Part shown: piece after piece, positions 53,858 to 62,526 of the stretch | Layout of the letters: each line of letters starts with the position of its first letter | Position numbering within the stretch: position 1 is the first letter of the stretch | Program-made: the position numbers and the translations under genes | NCBI GenBank assembly: GCA_035559595.1 | Contig: DATMBF010000006.1 | Coordinates: 24,600 to 88,599, forward strand | Direction: 5' to 3' | Origin: DATMBF01 sp035559595 | GTDB lineage: Bacteria > Bacteroidota > Ignavibacteria > UBA10030 | DNA: 64,000 nucleotides | Notes under the pieces: model-generated | Seen by the model: only the letters and a program-made list of their open reading frames with translations | Told to the model about the DNA's origin: nothing | The model's database searches: none

Positions 53858-56833
53858 ATGAGCTTCCTTACACTCCAGGATATCGTCGAAGACCTGCCTG
53901 CCGACGCTCTTCCCGCCAATTGGACGAGTTTGGATCTGCTTTCTTTCTCCCATCGCTGGAAAATGTGGGATTATCAGCAAAAAGCGCTAAGAAACGCTGT
54001 TGCTGTTCTCTGGAAATACTATGAGGACTTTGTCGACTATGACAGCAAAGAAGACGACCAAGTCAACAAGAGGAGGAGACAGGAGTTTGCTCGTTGGTAT
54101 CGGGTTAATGGGATGGAAACTAATCTCGATATTTCCCTGACCTCCGGGATTGCTGATTTGATCTCGCCATACTACGACATCAAAAACAAAACACTACCAT
54201 TCGAGCACCTCTTTAATCGCGCGTGTTTCTGGATGGCAACGGGAAGCGGCAAGACGCTGGTTATTGTCAAATTGATAGAACTTCTCCGTGAACTGATTCG
54301 CCGCAACGAGATACCTCAGCATGACATCCTTGTGCTTACTCACCGCGATGACCTCATCGAGCAGCTCAAACACCACGTTCGAGAGTTTAATACCGCGCAT
54401 TCGGACCTATTTATTAATCTCCGGGAGCTTCGGGATTATGCTCAGGTCAAGCGAGACAATCCGGCGCTTTTCAAAGAACGAGAAATAACAATCTTCTATT
54501 ATCGCTCGGATAATATCGGTGACGAGCAAAAGGAAAAGATCATAGATTTTCGGAATTACGATAACAATGGACGTTGGTATTTGTTACTGGACGAGGCGCA
54601 TAAGGGAGACAAGGAGGACTCGAAGCGACAGCACATCTATTCGATACTTTCTCGAAACGGATTCCTCTTTAATTTCTCTGCGACTTTCACGGATGCTCGT
54701 GACCTTTTGACAACCGCGTGTAACTTCAACCTCTCCGAATTCATTAAGGACGGATATGGCAAGCACCTGCTTATCCTCGAACAAGAAACAAGGGCGTTTC
54801 AGGATGAAGAAGACTACAGTGACGACGAGAAGCAGAAGATTGTCATCAAGTCACTTCTCTTGCTGACGTATGTGAAGAAGTTTGCTGCCTCAGTAAGGAA
54901 GCAGGCCAAGGAGATGTACCACAGTCCGCTTCTTCTCACTTTGGTCAACTCGGTAAACACAGAGGATGCAGACCTCAAACTGTTCTTCCGTGAGATTGAG
55001 CGCGTAGGCAAAGGAAAGACCTCAAAGTCGCTCTGGCAAGCAGCAAAGCAAGAGCTTTGGGATGAATTAAGTAAGCAACCTGAGTTCATGTTTGAAAACG
55101 AGCCAATCGCAGTTGAAGAAGACGATTTGATGAGATTGTCGGCGGAGGATGTCCTCAAAAGTGTCTACAACAGCCAGAGATCTGGCGACATCGAAATACT
55201 TGTTAGACCATCAAACAAGCAAGAATTGGCTCTGAAGCTTAAGACGAGCGATAGGCCTTTTGCCCTTATCAAGATTGGGGATGTTGCCTCATGGCTCAAA
55301 GATGAATTGGCTGGTTATGAAATCGTGGAAGGCTTTGAAGATGAGAGCTTCTTTGAGCAACTCAATTCGGATGAGTCCGATATCAACATTCTGATGGGTT
55401 CCCGCAGCTTCTACGAGGGATGGGATTCCAACCGACCTAACGTCATCAACTTCATCAACATCGGAACGGGGACAGATGCGAAGAAGTTTATTCTTCAATC
55501 TGTGGGTCGTGGTGTACGGATCGAACCGCTCAAAGACAAACGAAAAAGACTTCTGCCGCTGTACAATGCAAAGGAAATTGATGAAATCTTGTTTGAAAAG
55601 GTGAGAGACAAAGTTCAAGCGCTTGAGACCCTCTTTATCTTTGGGACAAATCGCACTGCACTTCAAACAGTCATTGGGCATCTCCACAAAGAATCGAGAA
55701 AAGGCGAACAGCATCAGTTGTCGTTGTTCGTCAATGAAGCCACAAAGGGGCACACGTTGCTCATCCCCACGTATCAATTGGCAAAGAAATCGCTGGCGGA
55801 TCAGCAACAGCCCTCCAAGTTTCCCATAACAGCAAGCGATTTAACGGTACTGAAGGAGTACGTTAAATATATCGGAGATGACCGGGTGCTGTTAGCGCTT
55901 CATGATACTGAGCCCAGTAGGCTCAGAGTTTTGCATGAAAGCCTGAAGAACCCAGCGAACTATTATTTGGAGGATGGTCAGAAGTTCAAAAACGTAGAAG
56001 TCCTGGTAAACCGAGTTTTGGAGTACTTTGGAATTATCCCGGAAGAGTTTAAGCAAATGAAAGAATTGTCGGATGAGATCAGACATTTCAAGCAAATTAC
56101 CGTTTCCCTTGCCGACATCTCAGAGCTTTCTCAGAAGGTTGAAAACGTAGGTAAATACCGAGACACCGCCAAGTTGGAAGCTGAGCTCGATGGCAAACTT
56201 GAGCGTAGGGAAATCACTCTGAGGGAATACAAGCAGAGGATCAAAGAGATCGGGAAGATGGTCAAAGAGGAAACGGTCCGCTATGAAGCAAAACAGTTGC
56301 GCATCAAGCACATCGCCAACCACTACTACATACCGCTTGTCCTATCCGGTGAATCAGAGCGCATTCAGTACATCAAACACATCATTCAGACCCCAAGTGA
56401 GGTTGAGTTCATCAACAAGCTTGAACAGTATCTTGAAAAGCCTGACAACAAATTTGAGGAGTTCGATTGGTGGTTCTTCAGCAAATTAGACGAAAGCTTG
56501 GATAAAGTCTATGTACCCTATTACAATCCTAAGCTGAATCGTATTGCCGAGTTCTATCCCGATTTTATTTTCTGGCTACAGAAAGGGAAGAACTACTTCA
56601 TCGTTTTTGTTGATCCAAAAGGCACGTCGCATTCAGATTACCAACACAAGATTGACTGGTACCAGAGGCTCTTTGAAGAATCGGGGCGACCGAAAGTACT
56701 GAACTATCGGAAACTTGAGTCGAAAGTCTTTGTGTTTCTGAACACCGAGGATGTGGCAAAGGTCGGGGCGAAATACAAGCCTTTCTGGTTTGACACGATG
56801 GGAAGTGTTCTGGAAAGGATCAGTAAAAGTTGA
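53858..56833 (+). CDS. res: Type III-like restriction subunit (helicase-nuclease, Res)
   Basis: 991-residue SF2 helicase with a C-terminal nuclease; cuts DNA together with Mod. Seen: Walker A ATGSGKTLV at 127-135, motif Ia LVLTHRDDLIEQL, DEAH box LLDEAHKGD near 242, motif III NFSATFTD, MGSRSFYEGWDS, motif VI LQSVGRGVRIEPL near 550, and a C-terminal PD-(D/E)XK site (about 897-920) with YPDFIFWLQ and FIVFVDPKG, Asp-Asp-Lys in the expected order. All motifs look intact. The ATG starts right after the mod stop. Confidence 0.9.
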   Translation: MSFLTLQDIVEDLPADALPANWTSLDLLSFSHRWKMWDYQQKALRNAVAVLWKYYEDFVDYDSKEDDQVNKRRRQEFARWYRVNGMETNLDISLTSGIADLISPYYDIKNKTLPFEHLFNRACFWMATGSGKTLVIVKLIELLRELIRRNEIPQHDILVLTHRDDLIEQLKHHVREFNTAHSDLFINLRELRDYAQVKRDNPALFKEREITIFYYRSDNIGDEQKEKIIDFRNYDNNGRWYLLLDEAHKGDKEDSKRQHIYSILSRNGFLFNFSATFTDARDLLTTACNFNLSEFIKDGYGKHLLILEQETRAFQDEEDYSDDEKQKIVIKSLLLLTYVKKFAASVRKQAKEMYHSPLLLTLVNSVNTEDADLKLFFREIERVGKGKTSKSLWQAAKQELWDELSKQPEFMFENEPIAVEEDDLMRLSAEDVLKSVYNSQRSGDIEILVRPSNKQELALKLKTSDRPFALIKIGDVASWLKDELAGYEIVEGFEDESFFEQLNSDESDINILMGSRSFYEGWDSNRPNVINFINIGTGTDAKKFILQSVGRGVRIEPLKDKRKRLLPLYNAKEIDEILFEKVRDKVQALETLFIFGTNRTALQTVIGHLHKESRKGEQHQLSLFVNEATKGHTLLIPTYQLAKKSLADQQQPSKFPITASDLTVLKEYVKYIGDDRVLLALHDTEPSRLRVLHESLKNPANYYLEDGQKFKNVEVLVNRVLEYFGIIPEEFKQMKELSDEIRHFKQITVSLADISELSQKVENVGKYRDTAKLEAELDGKLERREITLREYKQRIKEIGKMVKEETVRYEAKQLRIKHIANHYYIPLVLSGESERIQYIKHIIQTPSEVEFINKLEQYLEKPDNKFEEFDWWFFSKLDESLDKVYVPYYNPKLNRIAEFYPDFIFWLQKGKNYFIVFVDPKGTSHSDYQHKIDWYQRLFEESGRPKVLNYRKLESKVFVFLNTEDVAKVGAKYKPFWFDTMGSVLERISKS

Positions 56834-57220
56834 TTCAAACAATATACTCCTTCGACTTCACCGGATGTCCTCCTTGATCTGTCCCAAGCAGGTCACACGT
56901 TTGTGGACGTTCTCTTTCTTCAGTGTTGCATGATACTTGGCGACCCTTTTCTTTAGCTTCTCAGAGAAAAAAGTCTCTCTTCTATTCCCTCCAGTTGGAC
57001 AATCGTATTATTCTCAAAGAAATCTTCACAAGAAGTTTCTTGTGGGCGTTACTCATGGAAGGCGTGTATACCGGGGAGTTCTCTTTAACTCTTTGGACAA
57101 ATGAATAGGGGTAAAGAGTTGTCAGCAGAAATCAACAATGCCGGCTGGGCTTTGCCACTATCCGACGAAACCCATTCATGAGCATCCCGACTTCCACTGA
57201 TCGATGAACCATCCCACTTT
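56834..57220. other. Intergenic stretch with two inverted repeats
   Basis: There is no gene I can support between res and hipB. Two inverted repeats are visible. One is CACAAGAA-GT-TTCTTGTG at 57027-57044 (8-bp arms, 2-nt loop). The other is AACTCTTT (57087-57094) with AAAGAGTT (57113-57120) around an 18-nt loop. Short open frames here look random. Confidence 0.4.
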
Positions 57221-57350
57221 TCCCCCTATAGCAGTAAAATCGCAGCCATTACACATCATTTTCCCGCTATAGCATAATTTTTCTTGACATAATACCGCCA
57301 AAGCAGTATATTCGTCTCAGCTATCCAAAAATTACCGCTTAGGCGGCAAA
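57221..57350 (+). repeat. Four operator-like repeats upstream of hipB
   Basis: Four related 18-mers precede the operon: TCCCCCTATAGCAGTAAA (57221), TTCCCGCTATAGCATAAT (57261), TACCGCCAAAGCAGTATA (57293) and TACCGCTTAGGCGGCAAA (57333). Their starts are 40, 32 and 40 bp apart, close to whole helical turns. Core forms are symmetric (GCTATAGC; CCGC-TTAG-GCGG). Copy 3 overlaps the -10 region and copy 4 ends four bases before the ATG, as expected for autorepression by HipB. Confidence 0.6.
57284..57312 (+). promoter_or_regulatory. Housekeeping-type promoter of hipBST
   Basis: TTGACA (57284-57289), a 17-bp spacer, then TATATT (57307-57312): an almost ideal sigma-70 promoter, 42 nt before the hipB ATG. 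Two operator-like repeats overlap or follow it. Such a promoter is unusual for Bacteroidota, which use a -7/-33 pattern. Confidence 0.7.
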
Positions 57351-57353
57351 ACT

Positions 57354-57599
57354 ATGAGCAATATTAAGAATCTGGCAAGTATCCTTAGATACCATCGAAA
57401 AAAGGCTGGGCTCACACAGCAGGAGCTTGCAAAGTTGGCGGGCGTGGGTAAGACGGTGGTATTCGATCTCGAAAAGGGGAAAGAGACCGTACAGCTCGAC
57501 ACTCTCAAAAAAATCCTGCTCACTCTGAACATCACGCTCAAGCTCGATAGTCCGCTCATGCAACAGTATGAACGCGAGGGCGATCGTGAGACGAGCTAA
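57354..57599 (+). CDS. hipB: HipB-like antitoxin / autorepressor (XRE family)
   Basis: 81-residue helix-turn-helix DNA-binding protein. Seen: LASILRYHRKKAGLTQQELAKLAGVGKTVVFDLEKGKETVQLDTLKKILLTLNITL, the Y4mF/HipB type of XRE domain, with a short charged tail. In hipBST systems HipB represses the operon and bridges the complex. Preceded by four operator-like repeats. HipS overlaps its last codons. Confidence 0.9.
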   Translation: MSNIKNLASILRYHRKKAGLTQQELAKLAGVGKTVVFDLEKGKETVQLDTLKKILLTLNITLKLDSPLMQQYEREGDRETS

Positions 57600-57897
57600 G
57601 GTTTTCGTGAACGGCAGGGAGGCGGGAATCCTCGAAGAGCACGAGCGAGGAAAGCACTACGTCTTCCGCTATCTCGATGCGTACGACGGCGAGCCTGTCT
57701 CACTCACTATGCCGGTGAGCCGGCGGTCGTTCGAGTTTGATCGCTTTCCTCCCTTCTTCGACGGAGTTCTCCCGGAAGGGGTGATGTTGGATGGACTTTT
57801 GAGGCAACGAAAAATTGACAGAGACGATCTCTTCGGACAGCTTGTGGCTGTCGGGAAAGACTTAGTGGGAGCTGTTACTGTGGAGGAAATCGTGTGA
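57586..57897 (+). CDS. hipS: HipS-like antitoxin (HipA N-terminal subdomain, separate protein)
   Basis: 103 residues matching only the N-terminal subdomain of HipA: KVFVNGREAGILEEHERGKHYVFRYLDAYDG, VSLTMPVSRRSFEFDRFPPFFDGVLPEGVML, ending VGKDLVGAVTVEEIV. The usual fused kinase follows as a separate gene, so this is the HipS architecture, where HipS acts as the main antitoxin. The start may be GTG 57586 or ATG 57568; both overlap hipB. Its TGA overlaps the hipT GTG (GTGA, 57894-57897). Confidence 0.88.
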   Translation: MRRAKVFVNGREAGILEEHERGKHYVFRYLDAYDGEPVSLTMPVSRRSFEFDRFPPFFDGVLPEGVMLDGLLRQRKIDRDDLFGQLVAVGKDLVGAVTVEEIV

Positions 57898-58823
57898 GCA
57901 GGTGCCCGATTACGTACAGAGAAATTCCACCAGAGCTGCGTTATTCGCCCGAAGGCCTCAAGAAGTTGTCGCGACGGTTGCGCCATCTGAACGACCTGCC
58001 TTTCTCCGCCGAGGAACAGAGACAGGAAGCCGTCCTTCGCGCAGCCAAGATGTCCATACAGGGCGTGCAGCCGAAGCTCAGCGCCCGGCTCACCGTTGAG
58101 CGGGAAATGTTCGAACTCGTTGATACAGGCGGAGAATACATTCTTAAGCCGCAGACCGATTTCCCCGAGGTGCCTCAGAACGAGGATCTCACCATGCACT
58201 TAGCGGACCTTTTCGGGATCGAGGTGCCTCTCCACGGATTGGTTTATTCAAAAGACGGCTCACTCACCTATTTCATCAAGAGATTTGACCGCGTTGCTCG
58301 CGGCGGAAAGCTTCCGCTTGAAGACTTCGCACAGCTCACAGGCAGAAGGCGCGAAACGAAGTACGATTCAAGCATGGAACAGGTAGCGGAAGTCCTTGAG
58401 CAATTTTGTACCTTCCCTCTTGTGGAAAAAAGGAAGCTCTTCCGTTTGACGCTCTTCAACTTTCTCGTCGGAAACGAAGACATGCATTTGAAGAACTTCT
58501 CCCTCATCAAAAAAAACGACAAAGTTGAACTCTCCCCCGCCTATGACCTTTTGAACTCAACGATCGCTCTTCCACAGGCAACTGAGGAAATTGCACTTCC
58601 GCTGGGAGGCAAGAAAAGCAGGCTTTCCAGAGCACTCCTGGTAGACTATTTCGGAACCGAACGTCTTAAGTTAACCCGGCAAGTAGTACTGGAAACCCTT
58701 TCACAGCTGTCTACCCTCCTGCCGTTATGGATTGAGTGGATCAACAGAAGTTTTCTTTCTGAAAGGATGAAAGAGAGATATCGTAATCTTTTGTCATCCC
58801 GGCGGGAAACACTCGGTGTATGA
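57894..58823 (+). CDS. hipT: HipT-like Ser/Thr kinase toxin
   Basis: 309-residue kinase of the HipA family without the N-terminal subdomain. Seen: the Gly-rich/ejectable loop MSIQGVQPKLSA with Ser54 in SIQ as likely autophosphorylation site, ATP-contact Lys85 in YILKPQ, the catalytic loop GNEDMHLKNFSL (Asp196, His198, Asn201) and metal-binding Asp218 in LSPAYDLL. All key residues are present, so it should be active. The known E. coli HipT phosphorylates tryptophanyl-tRNA synthetase; the target here is unknown. The start is GTG overlapping hipS. Confidence 0.88.
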   Translation: MSRCPITYREIPPELRYSPEGLKKLSRRLRHLNDLPFSAEEQRQEAVLRAAKMSIQGVQPKLSARLTVEREMFELVDTGGEYILKPQTDFPEVPQNEDLTMHLADLFGIEVPLHGLVYSKDGSLTYFIKRFDRVARGGKLPLEDFAQLTGRRRETKYDSSMEQVAEVLEQFCTFPLVEKRKLFRLTLFNFLVGNEDMHLKNFSLIKKNDKVELSPAYDLLNSTIALPQATEEIALPLGGKKSRLSRALLVDYFGTERLKLTRQVVLETLSQLSTLLPLWIEWINRSFLSERMKERYRNLLSSRRETLGV

Positions 58824-58852
58824 ATGGCTTCCAAATTCATGCCCACCTCCCC

Positions 58853-58948
58853 ATGAACCGCCCCGACCGCCTCTTTGCTATACTGCTTGAACTCCAGGTT
58901 TTTCCAGAGGGTGGTGTCCATCTAAGCTTAGAAACCAAAATTAGATGA
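58853..58948 (+). pseudogene. Possible WYL/YafY-type regulator start remnant
   Basis: A frame reads MNRPDRLFAILLELQ, very close to the usual first residues of WYL-domain HTH regulators (MNRTDRLLAILLELQ), then leaves homology and stops after 31 codons. Only the first 15 residues support it. Confidence 0.3.
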
Positions 58949-59017
58949 AGCTTATCTCTCGACTCAACCCGGGAATTGGTGGACTCCATCCGCTTAGAGC
59001 AATAAAAGGAATAACCA

Positions 59018-59581
59018 ATGAAACAACGCTGTCCATGGGCAACGAGCGATCCCCTCTACATCCTTTACCATGACCGCGAATGGGGTCTTCCTGTTCACGA
59101 CGACCGAAAACTCTTTGAGATGCTCATTCTCGAAGGCGCTCAGGCAGGATTGAGCTGGATTACGATTCTGAAGAAGCGGGAAAATTACCGGAAAGCGTTC
59201 GACAACTTCGATGCGAACAAGATTGCGCGATACGATACGAAGAAAGTGAAGCAGCTCTTAAAGAACAAAGGAATCGTCCGGAATCGGCTGAAAATCGAAG
59301 CGGCGATTCAGAATGCGAAGGCATTTCTGGCCGTGCAGAAGGAGTTCGGATCGTTCGACAAGTATATCTGGCAGTTTGTGAGCGGAAGGCAGAAGGTGAA
59401 CCGGTGGCAGTCACTCAAGCAAATCCCGACAACGACACGGGAGTCCGATGCGATGAGCAAGGATCTAAAAAAGCGCGGATTCAAATTCGTCGGTTCAACG
59501 ATCTGCTATGCCTTCATGCAGGCTGTGGGAATGGTGAATGACCATCTGGTAAGTTGTTATCGGTACCGGCAGCAACGGTAA
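59018..59581 (+). CDS. tag: DNA-3-methyladenine glycosylase I
   Basis: 187-residue base-excision repair enzyme removing 3-methyladenine. Seen: RCPWA and YHDREWGLPVHDDRKLFEMLILEGAQAGLSW at the start, and a C-terminal MQAVGMVNDHLVSCYR. The zinc ligands of Tag (Cys and His near the N-terminus, His and Cys in NDHLVSC) are all in place. AAAAGGAATAACC precedes the ATG. Stands alone after hipBST. Confidence 0.95.
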   Translation: MKQRCPWATSDPLYILYHDREWGLPVHDDRKLFEMLILEGAQAGLSWITILKKRENYRKAFDNFDANKIARYDTKKVKQLLKNKGIVRNRLKIEAAIQNAKAFLAVQKEFGSFDKYIWQFVSGRQKVNRWQSLKQIPTTTRESDAMSKDLKKRGFKFVGSTICYAFMQAVGMVNDHLVSCYRYRQQR

Positions 59582-59845
59582 GGCTACGGATTCTTCCGAA
59601 GTTCGAACTGAAAATCAACTGTTCGACTTCTGTTAACGGCCGCATTTGAGGAGGAGGTGGCTCAACCCCTATACGTCAACGCAGCCCAGGAACAGAACTA
59701 GGGGAGGTGAACGTATTTCGTGTTTATCTTCTTTCAATCTTCAATAAGGGGAATACCATTCGTGCGTACAGAATTCAAGCGGTGTGGTCAACGCTGTGAG
59801 CGCTTTGGTAAACAACGCCGTTGTCCCGTTCACCCCGAGACTCCT

Positions 59846-60697
59846 TCAGCCACGTGGTCCTCCAGGTGGAATTCCATCTCCACGGCTTCCCACGAAATGC
59901 ACTGTTCCATCGGAGGAGACAGTGAAATCCCAATACCGTCGCAAAATGCAGCCTGAAAAGCAGTCGCCCCAGCCTAAGGAGAACGTGTACTTCCAGCGTT
60001 GCTCCTCAGGCATTGCTTCGATATTGTTCCCGTCCCCCACACCACCATTTGTCCCGGCAGTCACCACGCCGGCAATCATTTTGAACCTTGCAGCAAGCTG
60101 GGAGACATTAAGTGCACGCAAAGAGCGTAACACCGCCCATTCACTCCCCCATGGTGTTATCGTGTAGCTGACAACAGAAAGATCATATTGCCTGATGAGA
60201 GCATCAACTTCGGTGTTCCCGCTGAACCTCTCGCCAGCCTTCCATTGTTGCGTCCATGCAAACGTCGGATTAACAATGACAATGATTTCATAGAGTTGAT
60301 AGCGGTACCCGTAAACGTGGATAGGATAGAGATCCACAACAGTGTCTCGTTCTGGGATATCTCGTCGACCATAGATCCGCAACAGACCATCCAAAAGTAC
60401 TTGAGAAAGGTCGGAAGGAATTTCTATGCTCAAACTATTCGTCTGAGCCATATATCTTACAGCAAGATGGTATGCATCCTCACGGTACAAAGCAATAATG
60501 GAGTCGGGTATTCCTGCTCTGCTTGCCTCCGGAATCAATGGAAACGTGTTACCGGTGCTTTTTTCCGTAGGGGTGATGTCACAAGCGAAAAGGATGCAAG
60601 CCAATAGCGGTATTGCCAGCAATGCTGCCACCCGTGTTTCAGGAGAAATGTTTTCCGGATCAACATGTGAAATGATGCATGGCGTGCTTGGTTTCAT
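59846..60697 (-). CDS. Lipoprotein of unknown function
   Basis: 283 residues. N-terminal hydrophobic stretch with lipobox LFAC (IPLLACILFAC, lipidated Cys near 39). The rest is a soluble mixed domain (YREDAYHLAVRYMAQTN, LRIYGRRDIPERDTVVDLYPIHVYGY) with a C-terminal CFSGC pair and SSDGTVHFVGSRGDGIPPGGPRG. No known family. It lies 12 nt after another lipoprotein gene on the same strand. Confidence 0.7.
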   Translation of the reverse strand: MKPSTPCIISHVDPENISPETRVAALLAIPLLACILFACDITPTEKSTGNTFPLIPEASRAGIPDSIIALYREDAYHLAVRYMAQTNSLSIEIPSDLSQVLLDGLLRIYGRRDIPERDTVVDLYPIHVYGYRYQLYEIIVIVNPTFAWTQQWKAGERFSGNTEVDALIRQYDLSVVSYTITPWGSEWAVLRSLRALNVSQLAARFKMIAGVVTAGTNGGVGDGNNIEAMPEEQRWKYTFSLGWGDCFSGCILRRYWDFTVSSDGTVHFVGSRGDGIPPGGPRG

Positions 60698-60709
60698 GAT
60701 TACCTCCGT

Positions 60710-61207
60710 TCAATCTTCGTGTGAAAAGGGCAATGCCGTACTCAGAGCTTCAACGGTCCTTTGAAGACTATCAACAAACGCATGGAGAAACGCGGGAATG
60801 CGCCCCTTCTCGGTATCAATGAGCCAATAGTGACGCACTGCGTCACGCTTCAGCTCCAGATAGATTCCGCTCTGATCGTGGGAATCCGGCGCGCCGATTC
60901 TTCCATCGGGAAGCTTGGTGATTTCCCGCGGGAGCAGATGCACAAGCGGACGCGCTCTTGTGTACATGCTCTCACTGAGTCTCCTGTAAACGCCGTTGTG
61001 CAGACCCGTGGGATAACGATCGAGAGTGTCCTCATAGAGCGCGCCATGTTCGATCTTAAAGATCTCAATACACTGCTCTCCAGTGCACTCTCCGGCGAAG
61101 CGACCGAACACCAGGTACTCAGTGCTCAGTTCTGAACCCTGCTGGTGCCCCAGCTCGCACGACGGGAGAGGAATGAGCAACAGGAGCACAAACTGACTGC
61201 ACTTCAT
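60710..61207 (-). CDS. Lipoprotein of unknown function
   Basis: 165 residues. Start at MKCSQFVLLLLIPLPSC with lipobox LPSC, so Cys17 would be lipidated. The mature part has a CTGEQC pair and a helical C-terminus (IPAFLHAFVDSLQRTVEAL). ATG at 61207 is used; in-frame starts at 61216 and 61225 give longer leaders. Directly precedes the 283-residue lipoprotein; probably co-transcribed. Unknown role. Confidence 0.68.
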   Translation of the reverse strand: MKCSQFVLLLLIPLPSCELGHQQGSELSTEYLVFGRFAGECTGEQCIEIFKIEHGALYEDTLDRYPTGLHNGVYRRLSESMYTRARPLVHLLPREITKLPDGRIGAPDSHDQSGIYLELKRDAVRHYWLIDTEKGRIPAFLHAFVDSLQRTVEALSTALPFSHED

Positions 61208-61360
61208 GATACTCATCCTGAACATACCGATGGGTTAAACCTCGTGGGAAACTGAAACGAGCGAACCCAACCCGCCTCCTGTGCACGCGCGTCACAAACT
61301 GCCAGAATACACGCAACAAACAGTATACTTCGGGTGGATGACATGCTGCTGGCGTTCTCT

Positions 61361-62030
61361 CAATAGATCGTAAACACGGTTCCGTTTCGCCTCACCTTCA
61401 CTCCCGCAAGCTCGCCCAAGGCTGCGATAGCTTCTTCTGCGCTTCGTGCATTTAAGATACCCGTAACACGGCTGCCAGATGTTTTTCGATCCAAACCTGC
61501 AACCGTCACGTTGAATCGGAGTTCAATTTCGCGGCAGGCCTCCTTCCGCTGAGGACACCAACTTCAAGCACCTCTGCACGCGTGCGGACGTTGAAGGCTG
61601 TCCCCACCACTTCAACATCGGCATACTCTGTCGAGACGATGAATGCATCATCACTCGTGTGCACGGAAAAATACGCTTCTCCTTTGAGCGAGACCCGTCG
61701 GGGTTTTCCTGCCAGCATCTTCGGCACCACCAGTTCCGACGCCGCGCTCAGCAGCACCTTTGAACCATCGTGCAGAACGATCTCCTGTTATTCCCCTCGG
61801 CTTGTCGTACACGTGTCGGGGAAATCGAAGATGCTGTAGAGAGAGACACCAATGAGCACTACCACCAGAAGAGCAGCGGCGAATGCCCATCGGGGCCCGG
61901 CCAACCACGCCGTGCGTTTGGCGGCAGACTCGTGCCCCGAAAGTACCCGCAGCAGACGGATCCATTGCTGATGCGTTTCCGGATGAACGTTGCAAATACG
62001 CCGGAAATCCCTTTCGAGATACTCATCCAT
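61361..62030 (-). pseudogene. FecR-family anti-sigma factor, inactivated
   Basis: The N-terminal FecR part MDEYLERDFRRICNVHPETH..QWIRLLRVLSG with one membrane helix (WAFAAALLVVVLIGVSLYSIF) runs into an in-frame TAA at 61788. The same frame then continues QEIVLHDGSKVLLSAASELV...GEAYFSVHTSDDAFIVSTEYADVEVVGTAFNVR, the FecR domain. After VGVLSG about 80 residues are missing and the frame shifts into FNVTVAGLDRKTSGSRVTGIL with NGTVFTIY at the end (DUF4974-like). So a stop, a deletion and a frameshift are present. Confidence 0.8.
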
Positions 62031-62040
62031 CGTCGCGCTC

Positions 62041-62406
62041 TCAAGGAATATTCATTGGTGGATAGCTGAGTCTAAACCCTAATGTTTCGGCTTGCTTCAG
62101 GTCTTTTTCCGGAATCAGTGCGTAGTGGATTGCCGCGTAGGACGGGCATATCCAGCAAGCGCGGCACCTTGCCATTGGCACGATAGCAGTTTCCATCACT
62201 GTGATCCGATGTTCTTCGAGTAATTTCCGTGTGTCGGGTGGGGTGTAGGTATCATCCGGATCACACTGCTTCCCCCCAACAAACGTCCGACTTACCCATA
62301 CAGGTGTCTCTGAGCCGGCAAAAAGCTCTTCAGCGCCGGAGGGAAGCCCTGATTCGCCACATCCAGCAAGAAGCAGTATCAGGAAGATGGATGTTGTTGT
62401 TCTCAT
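62041..62406 (-). CDS. Small Cys-rich lipoprotein
   Basis: 121 residues. Signal/lipobox MRTTTSIFLILLLAGCGESG. The mature protein has CDPDD and the CRACWICPSYAAIHYAL cluster (a C-x2-C-x2-C run), then a short tail. No known family. It lies just before the broken FecR gene on the same strand and divergent from the broken ECF sigma gene. Confidence 0.65.
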   Translation of the reverse strand: MRTTTSIFLILLLAGCGESGLPSGAEELFAGSETPVWVSRTFVGGKQCDPDDTYTPPDTRKLLEEHRITVMETAIVPMARCRACWICPSYAAIHYALIPEKDLKQAETLGFRLSYPPMNIP

Positions 62407-62526
62407 TGGCCACAGGGGTTGCTTGCATAGGAATTAACGATTTACTCCTTCTTTTCCCCCAATCGCATGAGATTTTTTAGGCCAGAAATTGCGCCTCCAC
62501 GACTTTGTTTCTATTTTCCAGAAGGG

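Noticed and set aside
58646..58921. 91-residue minus-strand open frame (MDTTLWKNLEFKQYSKEA...)
   Set aside because: Mostly antisense to the end of hipT; no recognisable domain, and the plus strand offers a better partial match to a WYL regulator start.
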